Shown one piece after another: positions 26,297 through 33,962 of a DNA stretch of 64,000 bases; positions within the stretch are counted from its first letter, which is position 1, and each line of letters begins with the position of its first letter. Made by a program: the position numbers and the translations under genes. The notes under the pieces are model-generated. The model had not been told where the DNA came from. It saw only the letters and a program-made list of their open reading frames with translations, and did no database searches. Origin of the DNA: JAALLB01 sp017643495 (GTDB taxonomy: Bacteria; Pseudomonadota; Alphaproteobacteria; Rhizobiales; Rhizobiaceae); NCBI GenBank assembly GCA_965216105.1, contig OZ244147.1:1612001-1676000 (forward strand), given 5' to 3'.

Positions 26297-26530
26297 ATGT
26301 CTCTCATCGATCATTATGACATTATCACTGGAAAGGCCCAGTCCAGCCGGGTTTTGAGGCTCAGAAGATGGCCGGGTGCCTTATTGCGAGCAGTACACTG
26401 GTTTGAAGGACATCTCGCCAAACAACGAAGCAGAAGGGCACTTGGCGATCTGGAAGACCATATGCTCAGGGATATCGGTATCAGCAGGCAAGATGCGATT
26501 GCTGAATCGAGAAAAGGTATTTTCGAATAG
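26297..26530 (+). CDS. DUF1127 small protein
   Basis: A 77-residue basic protein. The C-terminal half, RRALGDLEDHMLRDIGISRQDA, is a textbook DUF1127 domain. In Agrobacterium and Rhodobacter, Arg-rich DUF1127 proteins influence phosphate and carbon metabolism and RNA turnover. This one is longer than the minimal 47-residue forms, with an N-terminal extension of about 35 residues. It diverges from the MocR regulator and is its most likely target. Confidence 0.88.
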   Translation: MSLIDHYDIITGKAQSSRVLRLRRWPGALLRAVHWFEGHLAKQRSRRALGDLEDHMLRDIGISRQDAIAESRKGIFE

Positions 26531-26574
26531 CCGGATCACATACTGCCTCCGCCGTTCCGGTATCCCACGGAAAT

Positions 26575-27015
26575 TCAGGCTGAGCAGGAAGCGCTGCCGT
26601 TACTCCAGCGCTTTATATCCCCCGTGATCCGGCTTCCCTCATTGCTGGCGAGAAGAGGGCCGAAAGTCTGGACGTTTGTGAACTTTCCACTGCCCTGGTC
26701 CCCTCGCACTTCAGCTTGCACAACCAGTGAAGGCAGGCCTGACGGGTCCTTTTTGGGGACCAGCAAAAACCGCGGTCTTCCTGCATAGGAATTCACCTCG
26801 GCGGCAAGACGGTAGCCCCGGAAAGCGGTATCGCCTGATTTGAACCAGCACTTCTGCGCGGCCTTGGCGAGACTGGTCACAATATCCTGTGGCGGACTTT
26901 TTGTATTGATGGAGAGATCGGCAGATGGTGAACCGGTCTGGCATGCAGCCAAAGCCATAAATGTCAGCAAAACAAATCCAGACCGGGCAAGATTATGTCT
27001 GGCCAAATTTGCCAC
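26575..27015 (-). CDS. Putative lipoprotein downstream of purQ
   Basis: A 146-residue protein translated from a GTG lying directly after the purQ TAG, with a GAGGG ribosome site inside the purQ end. The signal sequence carries a lipobox, ALAACQTG, so the mature protein should be anchored at its Cys. The rest contains AAQKCWFKSGDTAFRGYRL and GRPRFLLVP and ends with SCSA; two cysteines may pair. I do not recognise a named family. Its immediate coupling to purQ suggests co-transcription, but no role in purine synthesis is evident. Confidence 0.8.
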   Translation of the reverse strand: MANLARHNLARSGFVLLTFMALAACQTGSPSADLSINTKSPPQDIVTSLAKAAQKCWFKSGDTAFRGYRLAAEVNSYAGRPRFLLVPKKDPSGLPSLVVQAEVRGDQGSGKFTNVQTFGPLLASNEGSRITGDIKRWSNGSASCSA

Positions 27016-27696
27016 CTATGCGGCCCTCGCTTCTGCAATCTCCATGGCACTTTCAAAGAGCAGTCTGCCGTTTTCGCCGCCATGGTCAGATTCAATAAGG
27101 TTTTCTGGATGTGGCATCATGCCCAAAACATTGCCTTGCTTGTTCACAATTCCTGCAATGTCATTGATTGATCCGTTTGGATTGGTACCTTCCGCATAGC
27201 GGAAAACCACCTGTCCGTTATCCTCAATCTGCTTCAGGGTTTCACTGTCTGCAAAATAATTGCCGTCGTGATGGGCGACAGGGCAGGGGATTGTTTCTCC
27301 TTCGGAATAGAGCCGGGTAAAAGCGGTATCGGCATTTTCCACCTTCAGCATCACGCTTTTGCAAACGAAGCGCAGGCCCGCATTGCGCATTAGTGCACCT
27401 GGAAGCAACCCAACCTCAGTCAGGATCTGAAAGCCGTTACACACACCCATTACGCGAACACCGTTCTCGGCAGCCTTGCAGACTTCGTTCATGATGGGTG
27501 AACGTGCTGCAATCGCACCGGATCTCAAATAGTCGCCATAGGAAAAACCGCCTGGTACAACAACAAGATCAGTGGGCGGAAGCTGTGTATCCGTGTGCCA
27601 GACAAGATCAGGCTTTTCACCGCCAATCTTGTGAAGTGCAGAGATCATGTCTCGGTCCCGATTGGATCCCGGGAACTGGATGACGCATGCTTTCAT
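27016..27696 (-). CDS. purQ: FGAM synthase glutaminase subunit PurQ
   Basis: A 226-residue class I glutamine amidotransferase that supplies ammonia to PurL. Visible are MKACVIQFPGSNRDRDM at the start, VPGGFSYGDYLRSGAIAA near residue 47, the nucleophile Cys in VMGVCNGFQILTE near residue 86, and the catalytic His/Glu pair in MMPHPENLIE near residue 197. Length is normal. It is 86 bases downstream of purS and directly abuts the lipoprotein gene. Confidence 0.97.
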   Translation of the reverse strand: MKACVIQFPGSNRDRDMISALHKIGGEKPDLVWHTDTQLPPTDLVVVPGGFSYGDYLRSGAIAARSPIMNEVCKAAENGVRVMGVCNGFQILTEVGLLPGALMRNAGLRFVCKSVMLKVENADTAFTRLYSEGETIPCPVAHHDGNYFADSETLKQIEDNGQVVFRYAEGTNPNGSINDIAGIVNKQGNVLGMMPHPENLIESDHGGENGRLLFESAMEIAEARAA

Positions 27697-27782
27697 GAAT
27701 GTATACCTGCCGGTTTACCTGTCAGACTATATGAGCCGTGATTGTGAACCCAATGGGGCGCTCTGCAGATTGCTATGCAGCC

Positions 27783-28028
27783 TCAACCAATAATTTCCAC
27801 ATTGTAGTTCTCTATGACTGTATTGGCCAAGAGCTTTTCACACATGGCGGCCAGGTCTTTTTCTGCCTGTCCGGCATCAGACGTGTCTACTGCCATGTCA
27901 AAAACCTTGCCCTGGCGCACAGATGCAACATCCTCGAAGCCAAGCGAATGCAGGCCACCTTCAATTGCCTTCCCCTGAGGGTCAAGCACACCGTTCTTCA
28001 GTGTTACGGTCACACGGGCCTTGATCAT
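27783..28028 (-). CDS. purS: FGAM synthase subunit PurS
   Basis: An 81-residue protein that bridges PurL and PurQ in the FGAM synthase complex. The N-terminal KARVTVTLKNGVLDPQGKA and the following GGLHSLGF segment are diagnostic. Its ATG overlaps the purC stop (ATGA), so translation is coupled. It completes the three-part FGAM synthase with purQ and purL encoded nearby. Confidence 0.96.
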   Translation of the reverse strand: MIKARVTVTLKNGVLDPQGKAIEGGLHSLGFEDVASVRQGKVFDMAVDTSDAGQAEKDLAAMCEKLLANTVIENYNVEIIG

Positions 28029-28855
28029 TTTCCCTTGTCTCCGTTTTCCTTGTCGCCACTTTCCTGTTTACCAACGTTCTTGCCGTCATTGCTTGCAACA
28101 AGAACCGGGCCCGAGCCGCGCGTTGGTTCCATTTCCTGCATCAGGCCGAGGCGAGTGGCAATTTCCCGATAGGCTTCTATCATTCCACCGAGGCTTTTGC
28201 GGAAACGGTCCTTGTCCATTTTCTCGCGTGTATTTATGTCCCAGAGGCGGCAGGAATCGGGGGATATTTCATCTGCAACGATGATGCGCACCATGTCATC
28301 CTCAACATGGCGGCCGAATTCCAGTTTGAAATCGACGAGTTGGACTCCGATACCGAGAAACAGTCCGGACAGGAAGTCGTTGACCCGAATGGCCAGCGCC
28401 ATCATGTCGTCGATTTCCTGCGGTGATGCCCATCCGAATGCGGTGACGTGTTCTTCGGAAACCAATGGATCGTTCAACTCGTCTTTCTTGTAGAAAAATT
28501 CGATGATCGAGCGTGGCAGAACCTCTCCTTCGGTCAGTCCCAAGCGGTCACAGATGGTGCCTGCCGCTATGTTTCGCACGACAACCTCAACCGGAATAAT
28601 CTCGACTTCCTTGATAAGCTGCTCGCGCATATTGAGGCGCTTGATGAAATGGTTTGGTATGCCGATCCGGTTCATCTGCTTGAATATGTGCTCAGAAATG
28701 CGGTTGTTCAGCACTCCCTTGCCGTCCATGATTTCATGCATTTTCTTGTTGTAGGCTGTGGCATCGTCCTTGAAGAACTGCACCAGGGTGCCCGGCTCAG
28801 GACCTTCATAGAGTATCTTGGCCTTGCCCTCATAAATTCGGCGGCGTTTTTTCAT
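28025..28855 (-). CDS. purC: SAICAR synthase PurC
   Basis: A 276-residue enzyme that joins aspartate to CAIR with ATP in purine synthesis. Signatures are RRIYEGKAKILYEGPEPGT at the start, FKDDATAYN, RNIAAGTICDRLGL near residue 94, the LVDFKLEFGRH segment near residue 175 and DEISPDSCRLWD near residue 192. A Lys/Asp/Gly-rich tail of about 35 residues extends beyond the usual end and looks disordered. It is the first gene of the leftward purC-purS-purQ run. Confidence 0.96.
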   Translation of the reverse strand: MKKRRRIYEGKAKILYEGPEPGTLVQFFKDDATAYNKKMHEIMDGKGVLNNRISEHIFKQMNRIGIPNHFIKRLNMREQLIKEVEIIPVEVVVRNIAAGTICDRLGLTEGEVLPRSIIEFFYKKDELNDPLVSEEHVTAFGWASPQEIDDMMALAIRVNDFLSGLFLGIGVQLVDFKLEFGRHVEDDMVRIIVADEISPDSCRLWDINTREKMDKDRFRKSLGGMIEAYREIATRLGLMQEMEPTRGSGPVLVASNDGKNVGKQESGDKENGDKGK

Positions 28856-29109
28856 GCTGTCTGTTTCCGATCGGTCTCAGATTTTGTCGCGCAACCATGG
28901 CGCGCGTAGCGGGTGCAGGGCGTGAATCGCACCAGCAATCCCGTTTTCACAAGAGCATTACGCCAAGTTGTGGTTTTTCACAATAAACGGCTTCGGGAAT
29001 CCCACATAAATTGACAGCAAATCAAATCCTGTTTTTTCAGCTTTGTCCTTCAAATCCTCTAGGCCGGTGGCTATATACAGCGATGAATTGAAACCATGAG
29101 GAGATTCCC

Positions 29110-29433
29110 ATGAGCGGAATGGACGATCGCGGCGACGCATATGAAAACAAGTTTGCCCACGATGCAGAGCTGCAATTCAAGGCCGAGGCACGGCGCAACA
29201 AGCTTTTGGGTATCTGGGCAGCCGGTATGCTGGGAAAAAGTGGTGACGAAGCAGCAGAATATGCCAAGGAAGTTGTCCGCTCCGATTTTGATGAGCCGGG
29301 CGAGGAAGATGTGTTCCGGAAAATCCGCCAGGATTTCGACAATGCAGGCGTTGAACAGTCTGACGCCGAAATACGTACTGCCATGGCAAACATGATGAAA
29401 GAGGCCGTAGACCAGATCAAGAACGACAAATGA
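29110..29433 (+). CDS. DUF1476 protein (F1-ATPase zeta subunit type)
   Basis: A 107-residue helical protein of the DUF1476 family. In Paracoccus denitrificans this family is the zeta subunit that inhibits the F1-ATPase from its N-terminus. Family features are DDRGDAYENKFAHD at the N-terminus, RRNKLLGIWAAGMLG near residue 30 and DFDEPGEEDVFRKI near residue 58. A GAGGAG ribosome site precedes the ATG. It is divergent from purC, a conserved arrangement in Rhizobiales, and its stop overlaps the start of an HpcH/HpaI aldolase (ATGA). Confidence 0.92.
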   Translation: MSGMDDRGDAYENKFAHDAELQFKAEARRNKLLGIWAAGMLGKSGDEAAEYAKEVVRSDFDEPGEEDVFRKIRQDFDNAGVEQSDAEIRTAMANMMKEAVDQIKNDK

Positions 29434-30194
29434 TCTCCCGTCTACAAGACGCGCTTGCAGGGGATGGCAAGGTCATTGCCTGCTGGTGTGGCTATGCGGA
29501 CGGGTTGTTGACAAGGCATGTGGCAAACCAGGGCTTTGATGCGCTGGTGCTGGATGCGCAACACGGCTTTCATGACGAGGCGAGTCTCCTGAATTGCATC
29601 CAGCAAGTGGCGCAGGTTGGAAAGTCACCTCTGGTTCGTCTTCCGTTAGACCGTTGGGATCTTGTTCAAAGAGTGCTGGATTTTGGTGCGCTGGGTGTCG
29701 TTGCACCAATGATCAACAATGCAGACGATGCATTGCGCTTTGCCCAGTCAGCAAAATATCCGGGTACCGGCTCACGATCCTATGCACCCCGGCATGCTGC
29801 CTCCCTGTATGGCATGTCTGTCGAAGAATATGTTCTTGCCGCCAATGAGCAAACGCTTGCACTTGCCCAGATTGAAACCCGGGAGGCTTATGACAATCTG
29901 GATGACATTCTGGCAATTGACGGGATTGACGGCATCCTGATGGGGCCTTCCGACTTTTCTATTTTCGTAACCGGAAATCCTTTACCGGACCAGTACGGGG
30001 AAGGGACGATCGGGCTTGTGGAGGATATAGCCAAGCGTACACGCGCTGCCGGCAAGATTGCCGCTGCTTTCACCCTGAACCCGGCACACGCCCGAAAGTG
30101 TCATGATTTCGGATACCGGCTGATTTCTGTCGCCATGGACAGTTCACTCGTTCAGGCGGGGGCCACAGACATACTGTCCCGAGCCGACTTCTGA
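29430..30194 (+). CDS. HpcH/HpaI-family aldolase
   Basis: A 254-residue class II, metal-dependent aldolase of the 2,4-dihydroxyhept-2-ene-1,7-dioate type. The predicted base His and nearby residues are in VLDAQHGFHD near residue 45. Gln/Glu ligands are in ALAQIETREA near residue 150, and DGILMGPSDFS near residue 170 supplies the second metal ligand. These enzymes make or break pyruvate C-C bonds with varied aldehydes; the real substrate is unknown. The ATG overlaps the DUF1476 stop, so the two genes are coupled although their known roles are unrelated. Confidence 0.88.
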   Translation: MISRLQDALAGDGKVIACWCGYADGLLTRHVANQGFDALVLDAQHGFHDEASLLNCIQQVAQVGKSPLVRLPLDRWDLVQRVLDFGALGVVAPMINNADDALRFAQSAKYPGTGSRSYAPRHAASLYGMSVEEYVLAANEQTLALAQIETREAYDNLDDILAIDGIDGILMGPSDFSIFVTGNPLPDQYGEGTIGLVEDIAKRTRAAGKIAAAFTLNPAHARKCHDFGYRLISVAMDSSLVQAGATDILSRADF

Positions 30195-30230
30195 CTTTTC
30201 GTCAGACATCGCTGTTGTTGTCTGAGTGAG

Positions 30231-31202
30231 CTAGTCACGACCGTGTGGGCGTTCATAGTCGAGGTGAGGTCCGATCGGCACTATCCCTGACGGATTAATC
30301 GTCTTGTGGCTTTGATAGTAGTGATTTTTGATGTGGTCCATGTGTACCGTTCCGGCTATCCCCGGCATCTGGTACAATTCCAGCAAATATCCTGACAGGT
30401 TGGGATAGTCAGCAATCCGTCGAACATTGCATTTGAAATGGCCTACATAAACCGGATCAAACCGGACCAGTGTTGTAAACAGGCGCCAGTCCGCTTCGGT
30501 TATCCGGTCACCAGTCAAATATCGTTTTTCTGAAAGAATGTCTTCCAGCCAGTCCAGGCTTCCAAAGAGGGGTTGTACGGCTTCTTCATATGCCTTCGTC
30601 TTGGTCGCAAAGCCGGCTTTGTACACGCCATTGTTGACCGTGTGATAGACACGTTCATTGATATCATCGATCTCGCCGCGCAATTCTTCGGGGTAGTAAT
30701 CACCCTCTTTCGCACCAATCTCGTCGAAGGCCGAATTGAACATCCGGATTATTTCCGATGATTCATTGTTGACGATGGTTCCGAGCTTCTTGTCCCAGAT
30801 AAGCGGAACAGTGACGCGACCCGTAAAATCCGGATTTGCAGCCGTATAGACTTCATGGAGAAATTCCGCGTCGTGTACCGGATCTTCAATCACCCCCGGT
30901 CCGGGTTCAAAACTCCAGCCGTTTTCACCCATGAACCAATTGACGACAGATATCGGGATTATCTCCTGCAGTCCCTTGAGTTCACGGAATATCAAGGCAC
31001 GGTGTGCCCACGGGCAGGCATATGAAACATACATGTGATAACGGTCTTTTTCGGCTGCAAACCCGTCTTTACCGTTCGGTCCGGCTTCACCATGAGGTGT
31101 GATCCAGTTGCGATACCCGGATTCCTGACGTTCAAATTTACCGTCATTGGAATCCGTATCGTACCATTTGTCTTTCCACTGTCCGTCTACCAAGAGACCC
31201 AT
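30231..31202 (-). CDS. Glutathionyl-hydroquinone reductase (Xi-class GST)
   Basis: A 323-residue protein of the YqjG/ECM4 type. The catalytic Cys is in YVSYACPWAHRALIFR near residue 62. FTGRVTVPLIWDKKLGTIVNNESSEI-type sequence near residue 130 forms the glutathione site, and the C-terminal helical domain carries LYQMPGIAGTVHMDHIKNHYY near residue 285. These enzymes reduce glutathionyl-hydroquinones to hydroquinones. The gene is leftward, downstream of a small serine hydrolase gene. Confidence 0.92.
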   Translation of the reverse strand: MGLLVDGQWKDKWYDTDSNDGKFERQESGYRNWITPHGEAGPNGKDGFAAEKDRYHMYVSYACPWAHRALIFRELKGLQEIIPISVVNWFMGENGWSFEPGPGVIEDPVHDAEFLHEVYTAANPDFTGRVTVPLIWDKKLGTIVNNESSEIIRMFNSAFDEIGAKEGDYYPEELRGEIDDINERVYHTVNNGVYKAGFATKTKAYEEAVQPLFGSLDWLEDILSEKRYLTGDRITEADWRLFTTLVRFDPVYVGHFKCNVRRIADYPNLSGYLLELYQMPGIAGTVHMDHIKNHYYQSHKTINPSGIVPIGPHLDYERPHGRD

Positions 31203-31286
31203 GTGAACCTGTCCTTTCCATCCTTGTTCTGTTTAAACCGGCAAAGGCCAGTATCGTTCCGGCGAGGAGGGCGGGAGGTCCATTCC

Positions 31287-31847
31287 TTATTTCAGGTTCT
31301 TCAGGAACTTGCTGAAAACCATCAGCCCCTCTGGCCAGGGTCCGTGCCCGGATTCATGATTGATATGACCGCTCTCACCAGCATCCATGAAAAGTGACCC
31401 CCAGTCTGCAGCCATTTGCTCGGCCTTGTCATAAGCGCAGAAGTGATCGTTCCGGCTGGCAATGGTGACCGATGGAAACGGTAACGGATCAGTCAGCGCG
31501 GGACCGAATGTCAAAAGATGTCTGGGCCTTATCGCCGGGTTCTCGACATCGGGAGGAGCAACCAGCAGGGCGCCGGCGACAGGGGTTGGCAGGTCCTTGG
31601 AGGCCTGGACAATAACCTGCGAACCGATGGAGTGCCCCACCAGAATGACCGGTTTGGTGGCCTTTGCTATCTCGGCCAGCAGGTTGTTCCGCCAGTCTTC
31701 AAAGACAGGTTTGTGCCAGTCGCCCATAGCGACACGCCGGGCAGACGTAATGTTGCGTTCCCAGCGGCTTTGCCAATGGTCTTCATTCGCACCCTTGTAT
31801 CCGGGAACGATCAGTATTTCTGCTTCAGAAGTTTTCATGCGGTGCAT
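31287..31847 (-). CDS. RBBP9/YdeN-type alpha/beta hydrolase
   Basis: A 186-residue small serine hydrolase. The oxyanion region IVPGYKGANEDHWQSRWE near residue 11, nucleophile Ser in VGHSIGSQV near residue 73, Asp in ASRNDHFCAYDKAEQMA near residue 133, and catalytic His in GESGHINHESGHGPWPEG near residue 158 are all present. The family (DUF1234/RBBP9) lacks a lid domain; substrates are unknown. The start could be the ATG at 31847 or the one at 31838; neither has an obvious ribosome site. Confidence 0.9.
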   Translation of the reverse strand: MHRMKTSEAEILIVPGYKGANEDHWQSRWERNITSARRVAMGDWHKPVFEDWRNNLLAEIAKATKPVILVGHSIGSQVIVQASKDLPTPVAGALLVAPPDVENPAIRPRHLLTFGPALTDPLPFPSVTIASRNDHFCAYDKAEQMAADWGSLFMDAGESGHINHESGHGPWPEGLMVFSKFLKNLK

Positions 31848-32021
31848 TTAGGCGTGAGATTGCAAACAAACAAGGGCATGGAGCCTGTCGGTTGATGAAT
31901 AGGCGAAAATTCAACGCTCCGTGGTCCGGTTCAGGCCGTGTTGTTCATGCTAGCTGCATATCTTGGAAAACCGCGTGGTCTGTGTTCTATGGTCAATCCA
32001 GCCAGCTATGGAGATATAATC

Positions 32022-33143
32022 TTGTCTGACAAACAGTCCATACCGTTTACCAAAATCGTGCGCGAGTTGCCGTCCGTGGTTCCGTTTGTGGGGCCGGATA
32101 CACAGGAACGCCAGTCCGGGATACGTTTTCGCGCCCGGCTAGGGGCCAATGAAAGTTGTTATGGTCCTTCTCCCTCTGCACTGGCTGCGATGCAGAAAGC
32201 TGCCGGTATTTCATGGCAATATGGCGATGCGGACAATCATGACCTGCGAACCGCGCTGGCAGAATTCCATGGTGTGGAATTGGAAAACATTGTGGTGGGT
32301 GAAGGCATAGATGGTTTGCTTGGGTGTCTTTGCCAGATGTTTGTGGAGCCGGGTGTCAACGTCGTCAGTTCCCTGGGTTCCTATCCAACATTCAATTTTC
32401 ATGTCCAATCCAGGGGCGGCACACTGAGGCTCGTTCCCTATGCACAAGATCGCGAAGACCGGTTCGGCCTGCTTGCTGCCGCACAGGAAACCAATGCAAC
32501 CATTGTGTATTTTTCCAATCCAAACAATCCCATGGGGACGTGGTGGGATGTTGGGGAAATGCAGGAAATGATCAATGCCCTGCCGGCCGGAGCCATTCTC
32601 GCCCTTGATGAGGCCTATATCGAAGCAGCACCTGATGGCGTGGCGCCACCGATTGATGTTTCCGCCAAAAACGTGCTTCGGTTTCGTACATTCTCAAAAC
32701 TTTACGGTATGGCGGGCGCGCGGATTGGTTATGTCATAGGCCATCCCGAATTGATTTCGGCGTTTGACAAGGTGCGTAACCATTATGGTGTCAACCTGGT
32801 AGCCCAGCGTGGCGCCCTGGCAGCCCTTCAGGACCAGGCTTATCTGGCGGATGTCAAAGGCCGGGTGGAAAAGGCTAGAAACCGGATTGGGGAAATTGCA
32901 CATTCGCATGGACTGGAGGTGCTACCCTCTGCCACAAACTTCGTGACAATAGACTGCGGCCGCGACAGCAGTTATGCCCGTGAAATCCTGTCCAGAATGC
33001 TCGCCAGAGGCGTGTTTCTTCGAATGCCGGGCGTGGAGCCGCTAGCCCGATGCATCAGGGTCAGTGTTGGTCTGGATCATGAACTTGACCTGTTCGAGGA
33101 ACAGTTTTCAGAAGTTCTGGATGAAATGAAAGCGCCGAAATAA
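32022..33143 (+). CDS. HisC-like pyridoxal-phosphate aminotransferase
   Basis: A class I/II aminotransferase related to histidinol-phosphate aminotransferase. I prefer the TTG at 32022, eight bases after GGAG, which gives 373 residues; in-frame ATG and GTG codons at 31989, 31947 and 31938 lack ribosome sites. Motifs are RLGANESCYGPSP near residue 37, FSNPNNPMGTWW near residue 168, LDEAYIEA near residue 197 and the PLP lysine in FRTFSKLYGMAGARIGY near residue 225. It could be a second HisC or act on aromatic amino acids or other substrates; no his genes are nearby. Confidence 0.85.
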   Translation: MSDKQSIPFTKIVRELPSVVPFVGPDTQERQSGIRFRARLGANESCYGPSPSALAAMQKAAGISWQYGDADNHDLRTALAEFHGVELENIVVGEGIDGLLGCLCQMFVEPGVNVVSSLGSYPTFNFHVQSRGGTLRLVPYAQDREDRFGLLAAAQETNATIVYFSNPNNPMGTWWDVGEMQEMINALPAGAILALDEAYIEAAPDGVAPPIDVSAKNVLRFRTFSKLYGMAGARIGYVIGHPELISAFDKVRNHYGVNLVAQRGALAALQDQAYLADVKGRVEKARNRIGEIAHSHGLEVLPSATNFVTIDCGRDSSYAREILSRMLARGVFLRMPGVEPLARCIRVSVGLDHELDLFEEQFSEVLDEMKAPK

Positions 33144-33150
33144 AAAACAA

Positions 33151-33185
33151 TCCGCGCCCCGGGGATTTCGGGGCGCGGACCTTTT
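33151..33185. terminator. Bidirectional rho-independent terminator
   Basis: TCCGCGCCCCG pairs with CGGGGCGCGGA around a seven-base loop, followed by CTTTT on the plus strand and by TTGTTTTTTATTT on the minus strand. It separates the HisC-like gene from the convergent BA14K gene. Confidence 0.9.
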
Positions 33186-33199
33186 CAATTGGCGATCAT

Positions 33200-33796
33200 T
33201 TATTTGGGTACGCAGAAGTGGTCCAGCCCGTCATACCCGCGAAATGTACCGGTGGACGGATTGAACGACCGGTAATTGGCTTCACACCAGTTTCTCCAGC
33301 CCGGCGTCCACGGTTCCAGCGATGCAGTATCTTCATACCGGATTACAGTTGGTTCATCAGAAAGCCTTCTGTATTGCGGCTGATACCGGTTGGGTACAGG
33401 CTCATATACAGGTTGCGGATCATATTGCGGCTCGGGATAGTTGTATGTAACTCCGCTGTTTGAGGAGTGACTGTTGGCTGAGCCGGCAATAACCGCACCA
33501 ATTGCCAACCCGATGATGCCTGCCGCGATCAGGTCACCCTTGTCTGATTTCCTGTTTCGCTTCGCTGCTTTTGCCTGTTGCTGGCGAAATGCCCTTTCTC
33601 CCCGGACACCACGGCCATAACGATCGTGAAAACGGCGGTGTTTTCGGTTGTTCCAGTTCTGGTAATTGCCATTGTGCGCACCCGGATTGTTCCGGTCATG
33701 TGCAAAAGCCGAACTGACAGGTGCCAGGGTTCCGGCACAAACACTGATTGCAAGCGCAAGGGCAGTCGCAGGTCTGGCATGTTTCATGTTCAGCAT
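33200..33796 (-). CDS. Exported BA14K-family protein
   Basis: A 198-residue secreted protein. An AAGGAG ribosome site supports the first ATG. A signal peptide ends near SSAFA; a basic Asn/Arg/His-rich segment follows, then a glycine-rich hydrophobic stretch (GDLIAAGIIGLAIGAVIAG) near residue 88, a Pro/Tyr-rich linker, and a C-terminal BA14K domain. That domain has WRNWCEANYRSFNPSTGTF and DHFCVPK with two cysteines. BA14K is named after a Brucella immunoreactive protein and is mostly confined to Rhizobiales. Role: envelope-associated, otherwise unknown. Confidence 0.87.
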   Translation of the reverse strand: MLNMKHARPATALALAISVCAGTLAPVSSAFAHDRNNPGAHNGNYQNWNNRKHRRFHDRYGRGVRGERAFRQQQAKAAKRNRKSDKGDLIAAGIIGLAIGAVIAGSANSHSSNSGVTYNYPEPQYDPQPVYEPVPNRYQPQYRRLSDEPTVIRYEDTASLEPWTPGWRNWCEANYRSFNPSTGTFRGYDGLDHFCVPK

Positions 33797-33962
33797 CTTT
33801 CACTCCTTGAGGTATGGCACTGCGTTGATGTGCCTTTGTATGAAAGGTGTACTGAACCGTTCCAGAAAGCCGCCTTCATGTTGTGTTCAGAAACGCAATT
33901 GGCATTGCTGGCAGCAGTTTATCGTTTTAAGAGAGGAGTTTGTATCCTCAACGGCACATGAC

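Noticed and set aside
30202..30225. A TCAGACA/TGTCTGA hairpin after the aldolase gene
   Set aside because: The stem is weak and no T-run follows, so it cannot be called a terminator.
33666..33962. An upstream extension of nadE by 99 codons
   Set aside because: The extension is antisense to the BA14K start region, has no family match, and NAD synthetase homologues begin at the ATG at 33963.
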